Assembly: GCA_000739515.1 (NCBI GenBank)
Contig: DF820456.1
Coordinates: 778,121 to 842,120, forward strand
From: Candidatus Moduliflexus flocculans
GTDB taxonomy: Bacteria; Moduliflexota; Moduliflexia; Moduliflexales; Moduliflexaceae
DNA: 64,000 nucleotides
Reading direction: 5' to 3'
The position numbers and the translations under genes are program-made. This document shows positions 52,652 to 61,972 of this stretch, piece after piece; position 1 is the stretch's first letter; every line of letters begins with the position of its first letter. The notes below the pieces were generated by a model that worked only from the letters and a program-made list of their open reading frames with translations, made no database searches and had not been told where the DNA came from.

Positions 52652-53980
52652 ATGACAACCGAAGAACTCAAAAAACTGGACAGAGCGCATACGATTTATA
52701 GTTGGCAAGCCCAAAAAGACGTGAACCCGCTCATGCTGGATCATGCCGATGGAGTGATGATTTACGATACCGACGGCAAAGAATACGTGGATTTTTGTTC
52801 TGGCCTGCTCAATATCAATTTAGGACATAACAATGCCCATGTCAAAGAGGCGATGAAGGCGCAGATGGACAAAGCCTGCTATGTCGGCACAATGTTCGGC
52901 ACCGAACCCAAAGCCCGGCTGAGTCAGATGATCAGCGAGGTGACGCCCGGAGATTTGGATTATGTGTTTTACACGAATGGCGGGGCCGAGGCGATTGAAA
53001 ACGCGATTAAGGCGGCCCGTTGGTACACGGGACGCCACAAGATATACTCCTGCTGGCGCTCTTATCATGGCGCGACCGCCGGAGCGATTTCGATTTCCGG
53101 CGATACCCGCCGTTGGTCTGCTGAACCGGGAATTCCCGGCGCCGTAAAATTTTTCGGCCCCTATCCCTACCGGTGTCCGTTCGGTTCGACCACCGAAGAA
53201 GAAGCGAATCAAAAAGCTCTGGACGTTCTGAAAACTCAGATTATGCTGGATGGCGCGCATACCATCGCAGCCATTTTTATGGAGCCGATTGTCGGCACCA
53301 ACGGAATCATTATCCCCTCTAAAGCCTTTATGCAGGGAGTCAGAGAGATTTGCGATCAATATGGCATTGTCCTGGTAATTGATGAGACGATGGGCGGCTG
53401 GGGACGCGCAGGAAAATGGTTTGCTATCGAACATTTCGACGTGATTCCTGACATCATCACAACTGCAAAAGGCTTAACCTCCGGCTACGTCCAATTAGGC
53501 GCGATGATCTGGAACAAAAAAATCTGGGATTACTTCTGGGAGAAACCCTTTCACGGAGGCTTGACCTATGGAGGACATGCGCTGGCTTGCGCAGCGGCGA
53601 TTGCCAATATCGAAGAATATAAAACAAAGAACCTGATCGAGGCTTCCGCCCAACGAGGACTCTACCTTGAAAACAAACTGTTAGCGCTCAAAGAGAAACA
53701 TCCTTCCATCGGCGATGTCCGGATCAAGGGACTCTGGGCCTGCATCGAACTGACGGAGGATCGGGAAAAACGGACTGAACTCGCTGGCTTCTGCGACCGA
53801 AAACGAAATGTCTCGTCGCAACTGACGCGAATTATGTTCGAAAACGGGCTTTACTGCTTCAACAAGTGGGACTTCATTTTTATGGCGCCGCCGCTCATTA
53901 TCACCGAACAGGAAATAGACCGTTCCGTCGCCGTCATCAGCAAGGCGCTGGAATATACCGACAGCCTAATCAAAGAATAA
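52652..53980 (+). CDS. Class III aminotransferase, probable beta-alanine:pyruvate transaminase
   Basis: 442 residues, fold type I PLP enzyme. GGAEAIENAIKAARWYTGR binds the cofactor phosphate, VLVIDETMGGWGRAGKWFA holds the ring-contacting Asp, and Lys in TTAKGLTSGYVQLGAM forms the Schiff base. It would convert the beta-alanine released by the carbamoylase to malonate semialdehyde. Start at 52652: GAGG just upstream, 8 bases after the dehydrogenase stop. Alternative substrates are omega-amino acids such as 4-aminobutyrate. Confidence 0.88.
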   Translation: MTTEELKKLDRAHTIYSWQAQKDVNPLMLDHADGVMIYDTDGKEYVDFCSGLLNINLGHNNAHVKEAMKAQMDKACYVGTMFGTEPKARLSQMISEVTPGDLDYVFYTNGGAEAIENAIKAARWYTGRHKIYSCWRSYHGATAGAISISGDTRRWSAEPGIPGAVKFFGPYPYRCPFGSTTEEEANQKALDVLKTQIMLDGAHTIAAIFMEPIVGTNGIIIPSKAFMQGVREICDQYGIVLVIDETMGGWGRAGKWFAIEHFDVIPDIITTAKGLTSGYVQLGAMIWNKKIWDYFWEKPFHGGLTYGGHALACAAAIANIEEYKTKNLIEASAQRGLYLENKLLALKEKHPSIGDVRIKGLWACIELTEDREKRTELAGFCDRKRNVSSQLTRIMFENGLYCFNKWDFIFMAPPLIITEQEIDRSVAVISKALEYTDSLIKE

Positions 53981-53992
53981 ATGCCATTATTG

Positions 53993-54086
53993 CAGGAGTG
54001 CCAAAGCTTGCTTTGGCGTGAATGCATTGACACAGAACGTTATGGCGAGGAAATCGCTGTCAGACACCTTCAAGGTGTCTGACAGC
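53993..54086. repeat. Repeat pair before the carbamoylase gene
   Basis: GAGTGCCAAAGC..GCTTTGGCGTG at 53995-54020 (type also at 61738) and the hairpin GCTGTCAGACACC..GGTGTCTGACAGC at 54056-54086. They divide the pyrimidine operon at 53981-54151 and could give the carbamoylase gene separate expression. Confidence 0.7.
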
Positions 54087-54151
54087 TTGTCCATAACCGT
54101 GCGTGTCAATACCCGAATAGTTACGAATACATTGCCAGGAAGGAGTGAATC

Positions 54152-55414
54152 ATGTACAGATGCAGCAAAGAAAGGATGAGCGAGAAGATTAAGACCTTCA
54201 GCCAATTCGGCGACGCGGGGCATGGCGGGATTACTCGTTATACGCTTTCTCCCGAAGATATTCAAGCGCGCAAGGAATTTCAAAAAAGAATGGAAGCTAT
54301 CGGCGCGATCATCGAAGTTGACGATGTCGCGAATATGTACGCGACGCTTCCTGGAAGCGACCCTCACGCAAAAAGAATCGTCATGGGGTCTCATAGTGAT
54401 TCCGTGAAAAACGGAGGAAACTATGATGGGATTCTCGGCGTGCTGTCCGCGATGGAAGTGCTTGAAACTGTCGCCGAGCAGAACATTCCTCATAAACATC
54501 CGCTGACAGCGATGATCTGGACGAATGAAGAGGGGTCGTTGTATCCTCCCGCCATGATGGTCTCCGGGATTGTCTGCTACGATTATCTGCCAGAGGCGAT
54601 CAGGGGAAAATTTCAATATGAAAATATGCTGAAATCCAAAAGCGTGCTGGATTCGACAGGCACGTTTGGTGCGGCCTTAGAAAAATCAGGCTATAAGGGC
54701 GATAAAAAATACCGACTGAATCCAGAACAGTACCAGTGCATGTTTGAAATTCATATCGAACAGGGGCCGATCCTGGAAGATGCCGGAAACGACATCGGCG
54801 TTGTGGATTGTGTCCTCGGCATGTTTAATTATCGTCTCCGGTTTTATGGCCAGACCGTTCATGCTGGCACGTTCCCGATGCCGAAAAGAAAAGATGCGTT
54901 GTTCGCGGCTGCGCAGGCAATCTGCGATCTTCATAAAAAAATTGACGCGCTCGGTTATCCCGAATTGGTTTATACAACCGGTGAAATCGTGTGTCATCCT
55001 TGCGTACACACGTGCGTGCCAGACTATGTGGATTTCTGTATTGATGTGCGACATGAAAAACCGCAGGTTCTCGATAGCGTGTTGTCCATCGTCAAAAGCT
55101 GCGCCGAGAAGGAATGGGCGGGCTGCCGATGTGAAGTCGAAAGAATGTGGAATCGCGATACGGTTTATTGGGACAAAACATTGGTGGGCTATGTGAAAGA
55201 AGCGGCTGAGGAAGCCCAAATCTCCCATCAATACGTTCATTCCGGCGCAGGGCATGACGCGCAGTTTGTTGCCTATATGCTCCCAACCACGATGATTTTT
55301 GTGCAGTCAAAAGGCGGCCTTTCTCACTGCGAGCCGGAATATTCCTCGCCCGAACATTGCGCGGAAGGCGCGACCGTTCTGCTGAACGCTGTGCTGAAAG
55401 CTGACGCAGACTGA
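54152..55414 (+). CDS. Zn-dependent N-carbamoyl amidohydrolase (beta-ureidopropionase type)
   Basis: 420 residues of the M20 hydantoinase/carbamoylase family. Metal sites: GSHSDSVKNGGNYDGILGVL, TNEEGSLY and HIEQGPILED; dimerisation domain with QTVHAGTFPMPKRKDAL; C-terminal SGAGHDAQFVAYM. It would cleave N-carbamoyl-beta-alanine to beta-alanine, CO2 and ammonia. AAGGAG lies 8 bases before the ATG. Allantoate amidohydrolase is a close alternative, but the pyrimidine genes around it favour ureidopropionase. Last gene of the operon. Confidence 0.88.
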   Translation: MYRCSKERMSEKIKTFSQFGDAGHGGITRYTLSPEDIQARKEFQKRMEAIGAIIEVDDVANMYATLPGSDPHAKRIVMGSHSDSVKNGGNYDGILGVLSAMEVLETVAEQNIPHKHPLTAMIWTNEEGSLYPPAMMVSGIVCYDYLPEAIRGKFQYENMLKSKSVLDSTGTFGAALEKSGYKGDKKYRLNPEQYQCMFEIHIEQGPILEDAGNDIGVVDCVLGMFNYRLRFYGQTVHAGTFPMPKRKDALFAAAQAICDLHKKIDALGYPELVYTTGEIVCHPCVHTCVPDYVDFCIDVRHEKPQVLDSVLSIVKSCAEKEWAGCRCEVERMWNRDTVYWDKTLVGYVKEAAEEAQISHQYVHSGAGHDAQFVAYMLPTTMIFVQSKGGLSHCEPEYSSPEHCAEGATVLLNAVLKADAD

Positions 55415-55440
55415 CATTGAGGAAAAGCGCCATTAAGCAG

Positions 55441-55473
55441 AAACCTCACAGGCCTTTGAGGCTTGTGGGGTTT
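55441..55473. repeat. CCTCACAGGCCTT hairpin between convergent genes
   Basis: AACCTCACAGGCCTTTGAGG CTTGTGGGGTTTT forms a stem with G-T pairs and ends in T on the plus strand. It lies between the carbamoylase (+) and a kinase (-) and may terminate both. Confidence 0.65.
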
Positions 55474-55485
55474 TGCCTTGCGCGT

Positions 55486-57822
55486 TTATTTCGGCCACGT
55501 AAAATAAAATGCGCTTCCTTTGCCGACCTCCGACTTCACCCAGACTCGCCCGCCTGCGCTTTCCACAATTTTTTTGACAATCGCCAGTCCAATGCCGGTG
55601 CTTTCGACTTCATCGCGGGGGTGGAGCGTCTGGAAAGTCTGAAAGATTTTGTCTTGATATTTGGCGTCAATCCCCGGCCCATTATCAGTCACGCAGAAGC
55701 GCCACGCCTCGCCAGCATCCTCCCAGTGTACAAGAATTTTTCCGCGCGGATTGTCTATAAACTTGATCGCATTGCCGATCAGATTGGCGAAAATCTGCTG
55801 AATACGAGTTTTGTTGCCCACAATGGATGGCAGTTGAGGAGACACCTCGATCTGAATGTTCGACGGCGGAGAGAGCCAATCCAGCACGTCGCTCACAAGC
55901 TGATTCAGATCAACCTGTTCTGTCTGACCCATCACGCGGCCGATACGCGAATATTCCAGGATGCCCTCGATAAGATTATCCATGCGTTTAACGCGGCCAA
56001 TCAGCAGCGCTGCCATCTCTTTGCCGTTCTCGTCAAAGGCCGGGGCATAATCGTTCAGCAGCCAACTCGTCAGGCGACTGATCGCCCGCAAGGGAGCCTT
56101 CAAATCATGGGAAACCACATACGCGAAGCTTTCCAGTTCCTTGTTCACAGATTCGAGTGCAGCGGTGCGCTCGCGGACGCGTTGCTCCAATTCGGCATTC
56201 AACCGGCGGATCGCTTCTTCGGTCTGCTTGCGTTCGGTGATGTCGGTCACGATTCCTTCGATAGCGATGGGCGTCCCCTGGTCGTCACGAATCAGCACAT
56301 TGCGTTGATTTAACCACCGAATGTCCCCGGATTTATGCCGGATTTGATATTCATACGAGGGAGGAACATCCCCTAAAAGCAACTTCTGCCAGGCATCTTC
56401 GAAATAATGCAACCAATCCGAGTGTATCACCTGAGCAATCAACTGTGGGCTTTGATAGAATTCTTTCGGGGAATACCCCAATATTGCCTCAGCCGCCGGA
56501 CTGACATATTCATAGCGACCGTCTGGCAAGGACATACGGTAAATCATGTCTTTCGCGTTTTCGGCCAACCGCCGAAATCGGGCTTCGCTTTCACGTAATG
56601 CGGCCTCGGCCTGAGTGAGGTTCGCAATTGTCAGCCGTTGCTCGTGCAATAACGTATTCATCTGTTGTGACAGCCGATTAAAGGTCTGCCCTAATTCGCC
56701 GTATTCGTCCATCGTATGCAGTTCGACCCGCGCCTCAAAATCACCTTGCAGTTGGCGGTGCGTCACGGTGGTAATCTGTTTGAGGGGGTGCGCAATCATG
56801 CGTCTGACCACGGCTGACATCAGCAGGAAGGCGCTCAGCAGCACCCCACTCGCAATCCCAACCAGGACGCCCACGGTTTCCTCGATTTTTTGAAACGTTT
56901 TGGCCTGGGAAATGTTGGCCGCGATATACCCGACGGTGATGTCCTGATACATCAGCGGTCGCAGCATCGCATCATACGTCTTGCCATCCGCATCCGCAAG
57001 CCTGACAACCAGATCCCGGTCGAATGCGTTTGTTCCCCGCGCAATGTCAAGATCTGGCATACGGAGCGCGCCCTGCCCACGACGTCCCTGAACATCATAG
57101 ACCGTGAAATGCACACCCAGGTCGTTATCCAGTTCTGGCAGGTTGATATCCAGAGGTTTCTCCAGGAGAAAGCGCCCCAACTCCTCCCCCGCGCGCAAAC
57201 TGTAGTTCACCTCATTAAACGCGCTGCGATATGGCAAATCGGCCACCAGCAGCAGCCCATCGGGCTTCGTTTCCAGGAACAATGCCTGGGCAAACGCGGG
57301 AAATGTCAGCGGAAAGAGCTGCGACGGCGGGGTGAGCGCAGTCTCGGTAATCTGCCCATCGGCCTGTTTTTGAATCAGCCGATATTTAGGAATTCGCTCC
57401 TCAAAATAGATGTGACCGGTTCCGCCCAGACCGCGATCATAATACAGACGCAACTGCAAATCACCTTGCCCGTCGATCTGATAATAAAACGCCAATCGTG
57501 TCGCATTAAACAGGGTTCCCAACTCGATCATTCTGGCAGGTAACTGGGCATCGGCGCTATCAATCAACACCATCGCCTTAAACGCCAGCGTGGTTTTGAA
57601 TGAATTGGTGAGTGATTCATAAAACAGGCGCTTGTCCCGGGCGATTTCGCGCTCGAATTCCCGTTGAAAGCTCCCTAACGCGGTGGTCAGCCGTTCAGCA
57701 TTTTGGTCCCGCGTCTGGACATAATTGAGCAGCGCGGCACCCATCGTCAGGCTGATCAACGCGATGATCAGCAGCAACGTTAAGAGCAGGAGCACTTTGG
57801 TTTGAACGGTCAACATGTGCAT
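55486..57822 (-). CDS. Membrane sensor histidine kinase, HAMP-PAS type
   Basis: 778 residues. Transmembrane helices at about 9-30 and 320-345 enclose a periplasmic sensor of about 290 residues that I do not recognise. A HAMP domain (about 345-398, RRMIAHPLKQITTVTHRQLQGDF), a PAS domain (about 410-535, ENAKDMIYRMSLPDGRYEYV), the HisKA box VVSHDLKAPLRAISRL (His near 572) and an HATPase (NAIKFIDN, DNGPGIDA, STGIGLAIVKKIV) follow. AAAGGA precedes the ATG at 57822. It lies 20 bases after a periplasmic binding-protein gene, which may present a ligand to its sensor. Confidence 0.9.
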   Translation of the reverse strand: MHMLTVQTKVLLLLTLLLIIALISLTMGAALLNYVQTRDQNAERLTTALGSFQREFEREIARDKRLFYESLTNSFKTTLAFKAMVLIDSADAQLPARMIELGTLFNATRLAFYYQIDGQGDLQLRLYYDRGLGGTGHIYFEERIPKYRLIQKQADGQITETALTPPSQLFPLTFPAFAQALFLETKPDGLLLVADLPYRSAFNEVNYSLRAGEELGRFLLEKPLDINLPELDNDLGVHFTVYDVQGRRGQGALRMPDLDIARGTNAFDRDLVVRLADADGKTYDAMLRPLMYQDITVGYIAANISQAKTFQKIEETVGVLVGIASGVLLSAFLLMSAVVRRMIAHPLKQITTVTHRQLQGDFEARVELHTMDEYGELGQTFNRLSQQMNTLLHEQRLTIANLTQAEAALRESEARFRRLAENAKDMIYRMSLPDGRYEYVSPAAEAILGYSPKEFYQSPQLIAQVIHSDWLHYFEDAWQKLLLGDVPPSYEYQIRHKSGDIRWLNQRNVLIRDDQGTPIAIEGIVTDITERKQTEEAIRRLNAELEQRVRERTAALESVNKELESFAYVVSHDLKAPLRAISRLTSWLLNDYAPAFDENGKEMAALLIGRVKRMDNLIEGILEYSRIGRVMGQTEQVDLNQLVSDVLDWLSPPSNIQIEVSPQLPSIVGNKTRIQQIFANLIGNAIKFIDNPRGKILVHWEDAGEAWRFCVTDNGPGIDAKYQDKIFQTFQTLHPRDEVESTGIGLAIVKKIVESAGGRVWVKSEVGKGSAFYFTWPK

Positions 57823-57842
57823 GCGAATCCTTTCCAATCTCG

Positions 57843-58964
57843 TTAAAATTCGTAGATTAACGGAGGTTCCTGCGTCACCTCCACTTTCGGGACGTGCTTA
57901 TATTGGGCGATGTCATCCTTCCCGATGATGGTCACGCCGGTATCAATCGCTGCGGGCACATGCCCAAATCCCGGATGGCTGGATGGGATGCCGGTCGGAT
58001 GCGCGGCGCTGTATGCCAGGAGCAGACTATAGTACCCCATCAGATAGGGGTTTTGAGCCACGGTCGCCCGGATATCGTCCTGTTCAATCGCCTGAATCGT
58101 TGCGGTATCAAAATCAAACGACAGAATCTGAATTGCGCCGGTCAGATTGAGTTCTCTGACCGCATTGGCGGCAGCAATACCTGTTGTCGCCCAGAGGGCA
58201 AATAATCCCTTGATGTCAGGATGAGCTTTCAGGAGGATTTTATAGTCAGCCACAAGATTTGAATCAGGGGGACCAAACGCCTCTTCCTCAATGATGAAGA
58301 TTTGCGTGTCAGGTGAAATGCTAGCAATACCAGCCCTGAATCCTCTCATGCGTTCTTCCAGATGGATCACATTGTTGATCGTGACCACGCCGACGCTGCC
58401 GTTCAGCCATTCGGCCATTGTCGTCCCCGCCAAATATCCGGCGCGATAATTATCTGTCGCCACAATGGCCAGACGTTGACTCTCCGGCACGTCGGAATCA
58501 AAACAGATGACTGGAATCCCGGCCTCAATTGCGTCATTGATGGCCGGCTTCAGCATATTTTTTTCGGCGGCGGAGACGATAATCCCGGCGACGTTACGTT
58601 TGATCATAGCTTTCAGAATATTGGCTTCAAGCGCCGCTGGCTCCTGTGAATCCGGGGGTGGCCCGTGCCATTCGACCTTGACGTGCGGGCCTAACAACGC
58701 AGCCGCATCAGACATTCCGGCGAACGACCAGGCAAAAAACTCTCGACCCCAGCCAAATGAGATCATGGCATAGGTTTCCTGATTGTCCGCAGGCGTGGGA
58801 ACGTCTGCGGCATGCACTGTGACATTCCAGCATACGCAGCCTGTAAGCGCCAAACATACTACACCGATGCAGAACCGGCGCTGCCAGACGATAGACTGGC
58901 GGATACGCACCGGAGTAACACACATCCTTTGCGCCCAGATGGTTATCAGATCGACTCTTCTCAT
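57843..58964 (-). CDS. Periplasmic sugar-type binding protein (LacI/RbsB family)
   Basis: 373 residues. N-terminal basic region, then a hydrophobic segment with a possible lipobox LTGC (Cys43). Two-lobed periplasmic-binding fold: FGWGREFFAWSFAGMSDAAA, MIKRNVAGIIVSAAEKNML, IPVICFDSDVPESQRLAIVATDNYRAG and ALWATTGIAAANAVREL match ribose/autoinducer-type Peripla_BP_4 proteins. No permease or ATPase is adjacent; the kinase gene follows 20 bases later. That suggests a sensory binding protein (as LuxP with LuxQ), inferred from context. GGAGG lies 8 bases before the ATG. Confidence 0.88.
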   Translation of the reverse strand: MRRVDLITIWAQRMCVTPVRIRQSIVWQRRFCIGVVCLALTGCVCWNVTVHAADVPTPADNQETYAMISFGWGREFFAWSFAGMSDAAALLGPHVKVEWHGPPPDSQEPAALEANILKAMIKRNVAGIIVSAAEKNMLKPAINDAIEAGIPVICFDSDVPESQRLAIVATDNYRAGYLAGTTMAEWLNGSVGVVTINNVIHLEERMRGFRAGIASISPDTQIFIIEEEAFGPPDSNLVADYKILLKAHPDIKGLFALWATTGIAAANAVRELNLTGAIQILSFDFDTATIQAIEQDDIRATVAQNPYLMGYYSLLLAYSAAHPTGIPSSHPGFGHVPAAIDTGVTIIGKDDIAQYKHVPKVEVTQEPPLIYEF

Positions 58965-59068
58965 GCGTAGCTTCCTCCTTTGCCTATTGGCATGCGTATG
59001 GCGAACTGCCGGTCTGAGGCGGAAAGGCTTCGGATCGCAGCGGCCATCGTGTCAGCAGACGCCGTCTG

Positions 59069-60991
59069 TTATTGCGATGTGTTTGGTAACGTAAACACAA
59101 ACGTACTCCCTTTTCCGAGCGTTGAATCCACCCAGATTTTGCCACCGTAAAATTCGACAATTTTTTTGACAATCGCCAATCCGACCCCGGTGCTTTCGAC
59201 GTCATCGCGGGAGTGGAGCGTCTGGAAAATCTGAAAGATTTTGTCATGATATTTGGCGTCAATCCCCGGCCCGTTATCGGAAATGCTGAAGCGCCACGCC
59301 TCGCCAGCATCTTCGCAGTGTACAAGAATTTTTCCGTGCGGATTATCTATAAACTTGATCGCATTGCCGAGCAGATTGGCGAAAATCTGCTGAATGCGAG
59401 TTTTGTCGCCGACAATGGATGGCAGTTCCGGGGAGACCTCGATCTGAATGTTCGACGGCGGAGAGAGCCAATCCAACACATCGCTCACAAGCTGATTCAG
59501 ATCAATCTGTTCTACCTGCCCTACCACGCGCCCGATGCGCGAATATTGTAGAATGCCGTCAATCAGGTTGCCCATGCGCTTGACTCGCCCTAACAGCAGG
59601 GCTGCCATTTCTCGGCCTTCTTCGTCAAATGCCCCGGCATAATCGTTGACTAACCAATTCGTAAGCTGGCTTATCCCCCGCAGCGGGGCTTTCAAATCAT
59701 GTGAGACGATATAGGCAAACTGTTGTAGCTCATTGTTCGCGGTTTCAAGTTCTTTCGTGCGCTCATGCACACGCTGTTCGAGTTCAGCGTTCAACGCGCG
59801 GACTTTTTCTTCAGCACGTTTCTGCTCTGTGATATCGGTAAATAACTCGGCAAAATACCCTGGACGCGGGCAATAAATCCGCGTTTCGAAATATTTCTCC
59901 AACTCAACAGCATAGTTGGTAAATTGCACAGGCTCTCCGGTGAGCGCCACCTTTCCGAACATGTCGATCCTGGCGCATTCGGTGTGCGGAAAAAGTTCCA
60001 ACGCTCGTTTGTGGATCAGGTCTTCAGCCCGCATTCCTAAGCGTCTCAGAAAAATGGGGTTGGCGTCTAAAAATTCATAATCTACGGGCTGTCCATGTTC
60101 ATCGCAAATGATTTTGTGCAGGGCAAAAGCGTCATTCATGTTTTCAAACAAGTCCCTGAATCGCGCTTCGCTTTCCCGCAGGGCTTCTTCGGCCTGTTTG
60201 CGGTCGGTAATATCGTAGGCCGTGCCCCGCGTGCCGACAATCTGCCCGTCGCGATAACGCACGAATTTGGCGTTAAATACTAAATAAATCGGCTGACCAT
60301 CTTTATGCAGGTGGACGGTTTCATATCCTTTGACGCTTCCTCCTTGCAGAATTCGAGCAAATTCTTGTTGATCGCGAGCGGCGGCTTCCGGTGTTTGAAA
60401 ATCCGAAAATTTCCGTCCTAACATCTCCTCGATGCGGTAGCCGAAGACGCTCTCCCAGGCTTGATTCAGGAAGATATAGCGTCCCTCTGTGTCACATTGC
60501 CAGATCAAATCCTGCGAGGTTTCGACTAAGTCGTGATAGACAGCCTGCGATTTACGCAACGCCTCTTCCGCGCGCTTGTGTTCTTCGATTTCTAACGCAA
60601 GGGCGCGATTGGCCTGTACCAGGTCTGCCGTGCGTTCTTGAACCAACGTCTCTAAATACGTATTCTCTTCGGCGAGCAAACGCGCCTGGGTTCGGTTTTC
60701 CAAAATAATTGCCAACATGCCGACGGCGTTTCGGATCAACGCCCTGGCGTCGGGAGTCAGAAGCGTAAGCTCGCCCTCAATAACAAGGTCGCCAAAATGA
60801 TAGTGGACAGTGCTGATAGCGAGCCGCTCCCCAACGACGGGTTCGCCATCTTTCAGCAAGCGCAGCGTGATGCCATCCCAAAACGAATGAAGCGCTTCCA
60901 AAAACATGGCGTAAATTCGCTCTGGTTCTTTCAATTGCGCGAGGTTCAGCATCAGCAGAAAAATATCATGTTCGACATGGTCTGCGGACAT
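59069..60991 (-). CDS. Cytoplasmic PAS sensor histidine kinase
   Basis: 640 residues, no transmembrane helices. An N-terminal GAF-like segment (about 1-115) leads through a coiled coil to two PAS domains (about 148-268, 275-395), another coiled coil, the HisKA box IVSHDLKAPLRGISQL (His near 430) and HATPase (NAIKFIDN, DNGPGIDA, STGVGLAIVKKIV). The transmitter is very close at both protein and DNA level to the kinase at 55486-57822. Start at 60991 (MSADHVEHDI), following the MEDS gene by 62 bases; the longer frame overlaps it. Confidence 0.9.
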   Translation of the reverse strand: MSADHVEHDIFLLMLNLAQLKEPERIYAMFLEALHSFWDGITLRLLKDGEPVVGERLAISTVHYHFGDLVIEGELTLLTPDARALIRNAVGMLAIILENRTQARLLAEENTYLETLVQERTADLVQANRALALEIEEHKRAEEALRKSQAVYHDLVETSQDLIWQCDTEGRYIFLNQAWESVFGYRIEEMLGRKFSDFQTPEAAARDQQEFARILQGGSVKGYETVHLHKDGQPIYLVFNAKFVRYRDGQIVGTRGTAYDITDRKQAEEALRESEARFRDLFENMNDAFALHKIICDEHGQPVDYEFLDANPIFLRRLGMRAEDLIHKRALELFPHTECARIDMFGKVALTGEPVQFTNYAVELEKYFETRIYCPRPGYFAELFTDITEQKRAEEKVRALNAELEQRVHERTKELETANNELQQFAYIVSHDLKAPLRGISQLTNWLVNDYAGAFDEEGREMAALLLGRVKRMGNLIDGILQYSRIGRVVGQVEQIDLNQLVSDVLDWLSPPSNIQIEVSPELPSIVGDKTRIQQIFANLLGNAIKFIDNPHGKILVHCEDAGEAWRFSISDNGPGIDAKYHDKIFQIFQTLHSRDDVESTGVGLAIVKKIVEFYGGKIWVDSTLGKGSTFVFTLPNTSQ

Positions 60992-61053
60992 CTGGATACC
61001 GGCCTTCTCCCGCCTGCCCCTGTTTTTTTGGGAAACGAGGGCAGGCCGTAAAA

Positions 61054-61710
61054 TCAGGCCCTTTGCGATAAAAATTGAGGCGCATACTGCGCCAACCATT
61101 GATCTGGCGGTTGATAGTACGGATTTTCGGTGATGATTCCGCCGCTGATGGTATAGGGATGCGTCTGAAGCACTTTCATGATCATCATGCCGGAAAATTT
61201 GTTGAGATTATACAGGCAGATGCTGATCCAGGGCTTGCCGGGAATAAAGTAGTTCAGGCGCGATTCATACACCATCAGATGTTCGATGCCGGGAATCGCT
61301 TCCAATGCCCACACCATTTCGGCAGTCGCGCGAATGTTTCGTGTGCTTTCGCGCTGGCTCTTTTGATAGAACGCCTCTAACCCGGCATCCATCGCCCAGG
61401 GCGAAAATGTGCCTTCTGGATAGTAGAGCGCCCGCGCTGAATAGAGTTGAAATCGCGCAGGATCATCAAGATGGGATGCCAACTCTGGAAATTGTCTGAC
61501 ATACGCCGCTTTGAAATCCTCGATGCTTCGTTCGGCGGGGCAGTAAAACTGTAAATCTCCGACACGGTCGCCTTGCGAAAGAAACCCCATGATGATCTCA
61601 TCTCGTTCCGCCTCGGTTTCGTATAACCCGCAGACATGTACGCCCCAATTGCAGGTATAATCGCCAAAACCTAACTCCAATGCTGGTTGCTGCGATGTCG
61701 TGATATGCAT
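61054..61710 (-). CDS. MEDS-domain sensor protein
   Basis: 218 residues. Matches the MEDS (DcmR-like sensory) domain: NWGVHVCGLYETEAERDEII near residue 21, FLSQGDRVGDLQFYC, and the C-terminal MVWALEAIPGIEHLMVYESR followed by ISICLYNLNKFSGMMIMKVL. MEDS domains bind hydrocarbon-derived ligands or flavin-like molecules in some proteins; the ligand is unknown here. Residues HVC and LYE are the conserved pocket. AGGAGGG precedes the ATG. Together with the kinase downstream it likely forms a two-protein sensor. Confidence 0.85.
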   Translation of the reverse strand: MHITTSQQPALELGFGDYTCNWGVHVCGLYETEAERDEIIMGFLSQGDRVGDLQFYCPAERSIEDFKAAYVRQFPELASHLDDPARFQLYSARALYYPEGTFSPWAMDAGLEAFYQKSQRESTRNIRATAEMVWALEAIPGIEHLMVYESRLNYFIPGKPWISICLYNLNKFSGMMIMKVLQTHPYTISGGIITENPYYQPPDQWLAQYAPQFLSQRA

Positions 61711-61737
61711 AGCGAATCCCTCCTTATTGCTTCAGCG

Positions 61738-61825
61738 TGCCAACGCTTGCTTTGATAACGCGATGACGTCGCGTCAGAAACATCATGAACTTGTTTATTC
61801 GGGCGGCCAAAACAAGCATTGGCAC
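61738..61825. repeat. GTGCCAACGCTTGC inverted repeat
   Basis: GTGCCAACGCTTGCTTT (61738-61754) and AAACAAGCATTGGCAC (61810-61825) form interrupted arms. Related sequence occurs at 53995. Confidence 0.6.
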
Positions 61826-61870
61826 TCCGACAAATTAAATAGTTACGAATAATCGTAACTATTTGCAGCC

Positions 61871-61966
61871 ACCACGAAACACACGAAAGACACAAAAAAC
61901 ATCAAGAAATTCGTACAATGTCCAGGGAATTTCCCCTATTTTCGTGTCTTTCGTGTGTTTCGTGGT
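61871..61966. repeat. Palindromic element (ACCACGAAACACACGAAA family), second copy
   Basis: ACCACGAAACACACGAAAGA and TCTTTCGTGTGTTTCGTGGT are inverted arms around about 45 bases. Same family as 4091-4209; here the inner stem is absent. It lies downstream of the last kinase gene. Confidence 0.85.
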
Positions 61967-61972
61967 AAATGA

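Noticed and set aside
1744-61966. Palindromic repeats as a CRISPR array
   Set aside because: The repeats are dispersed singly between genes, not in regular repeat-spacer order, and there are no cas genes.
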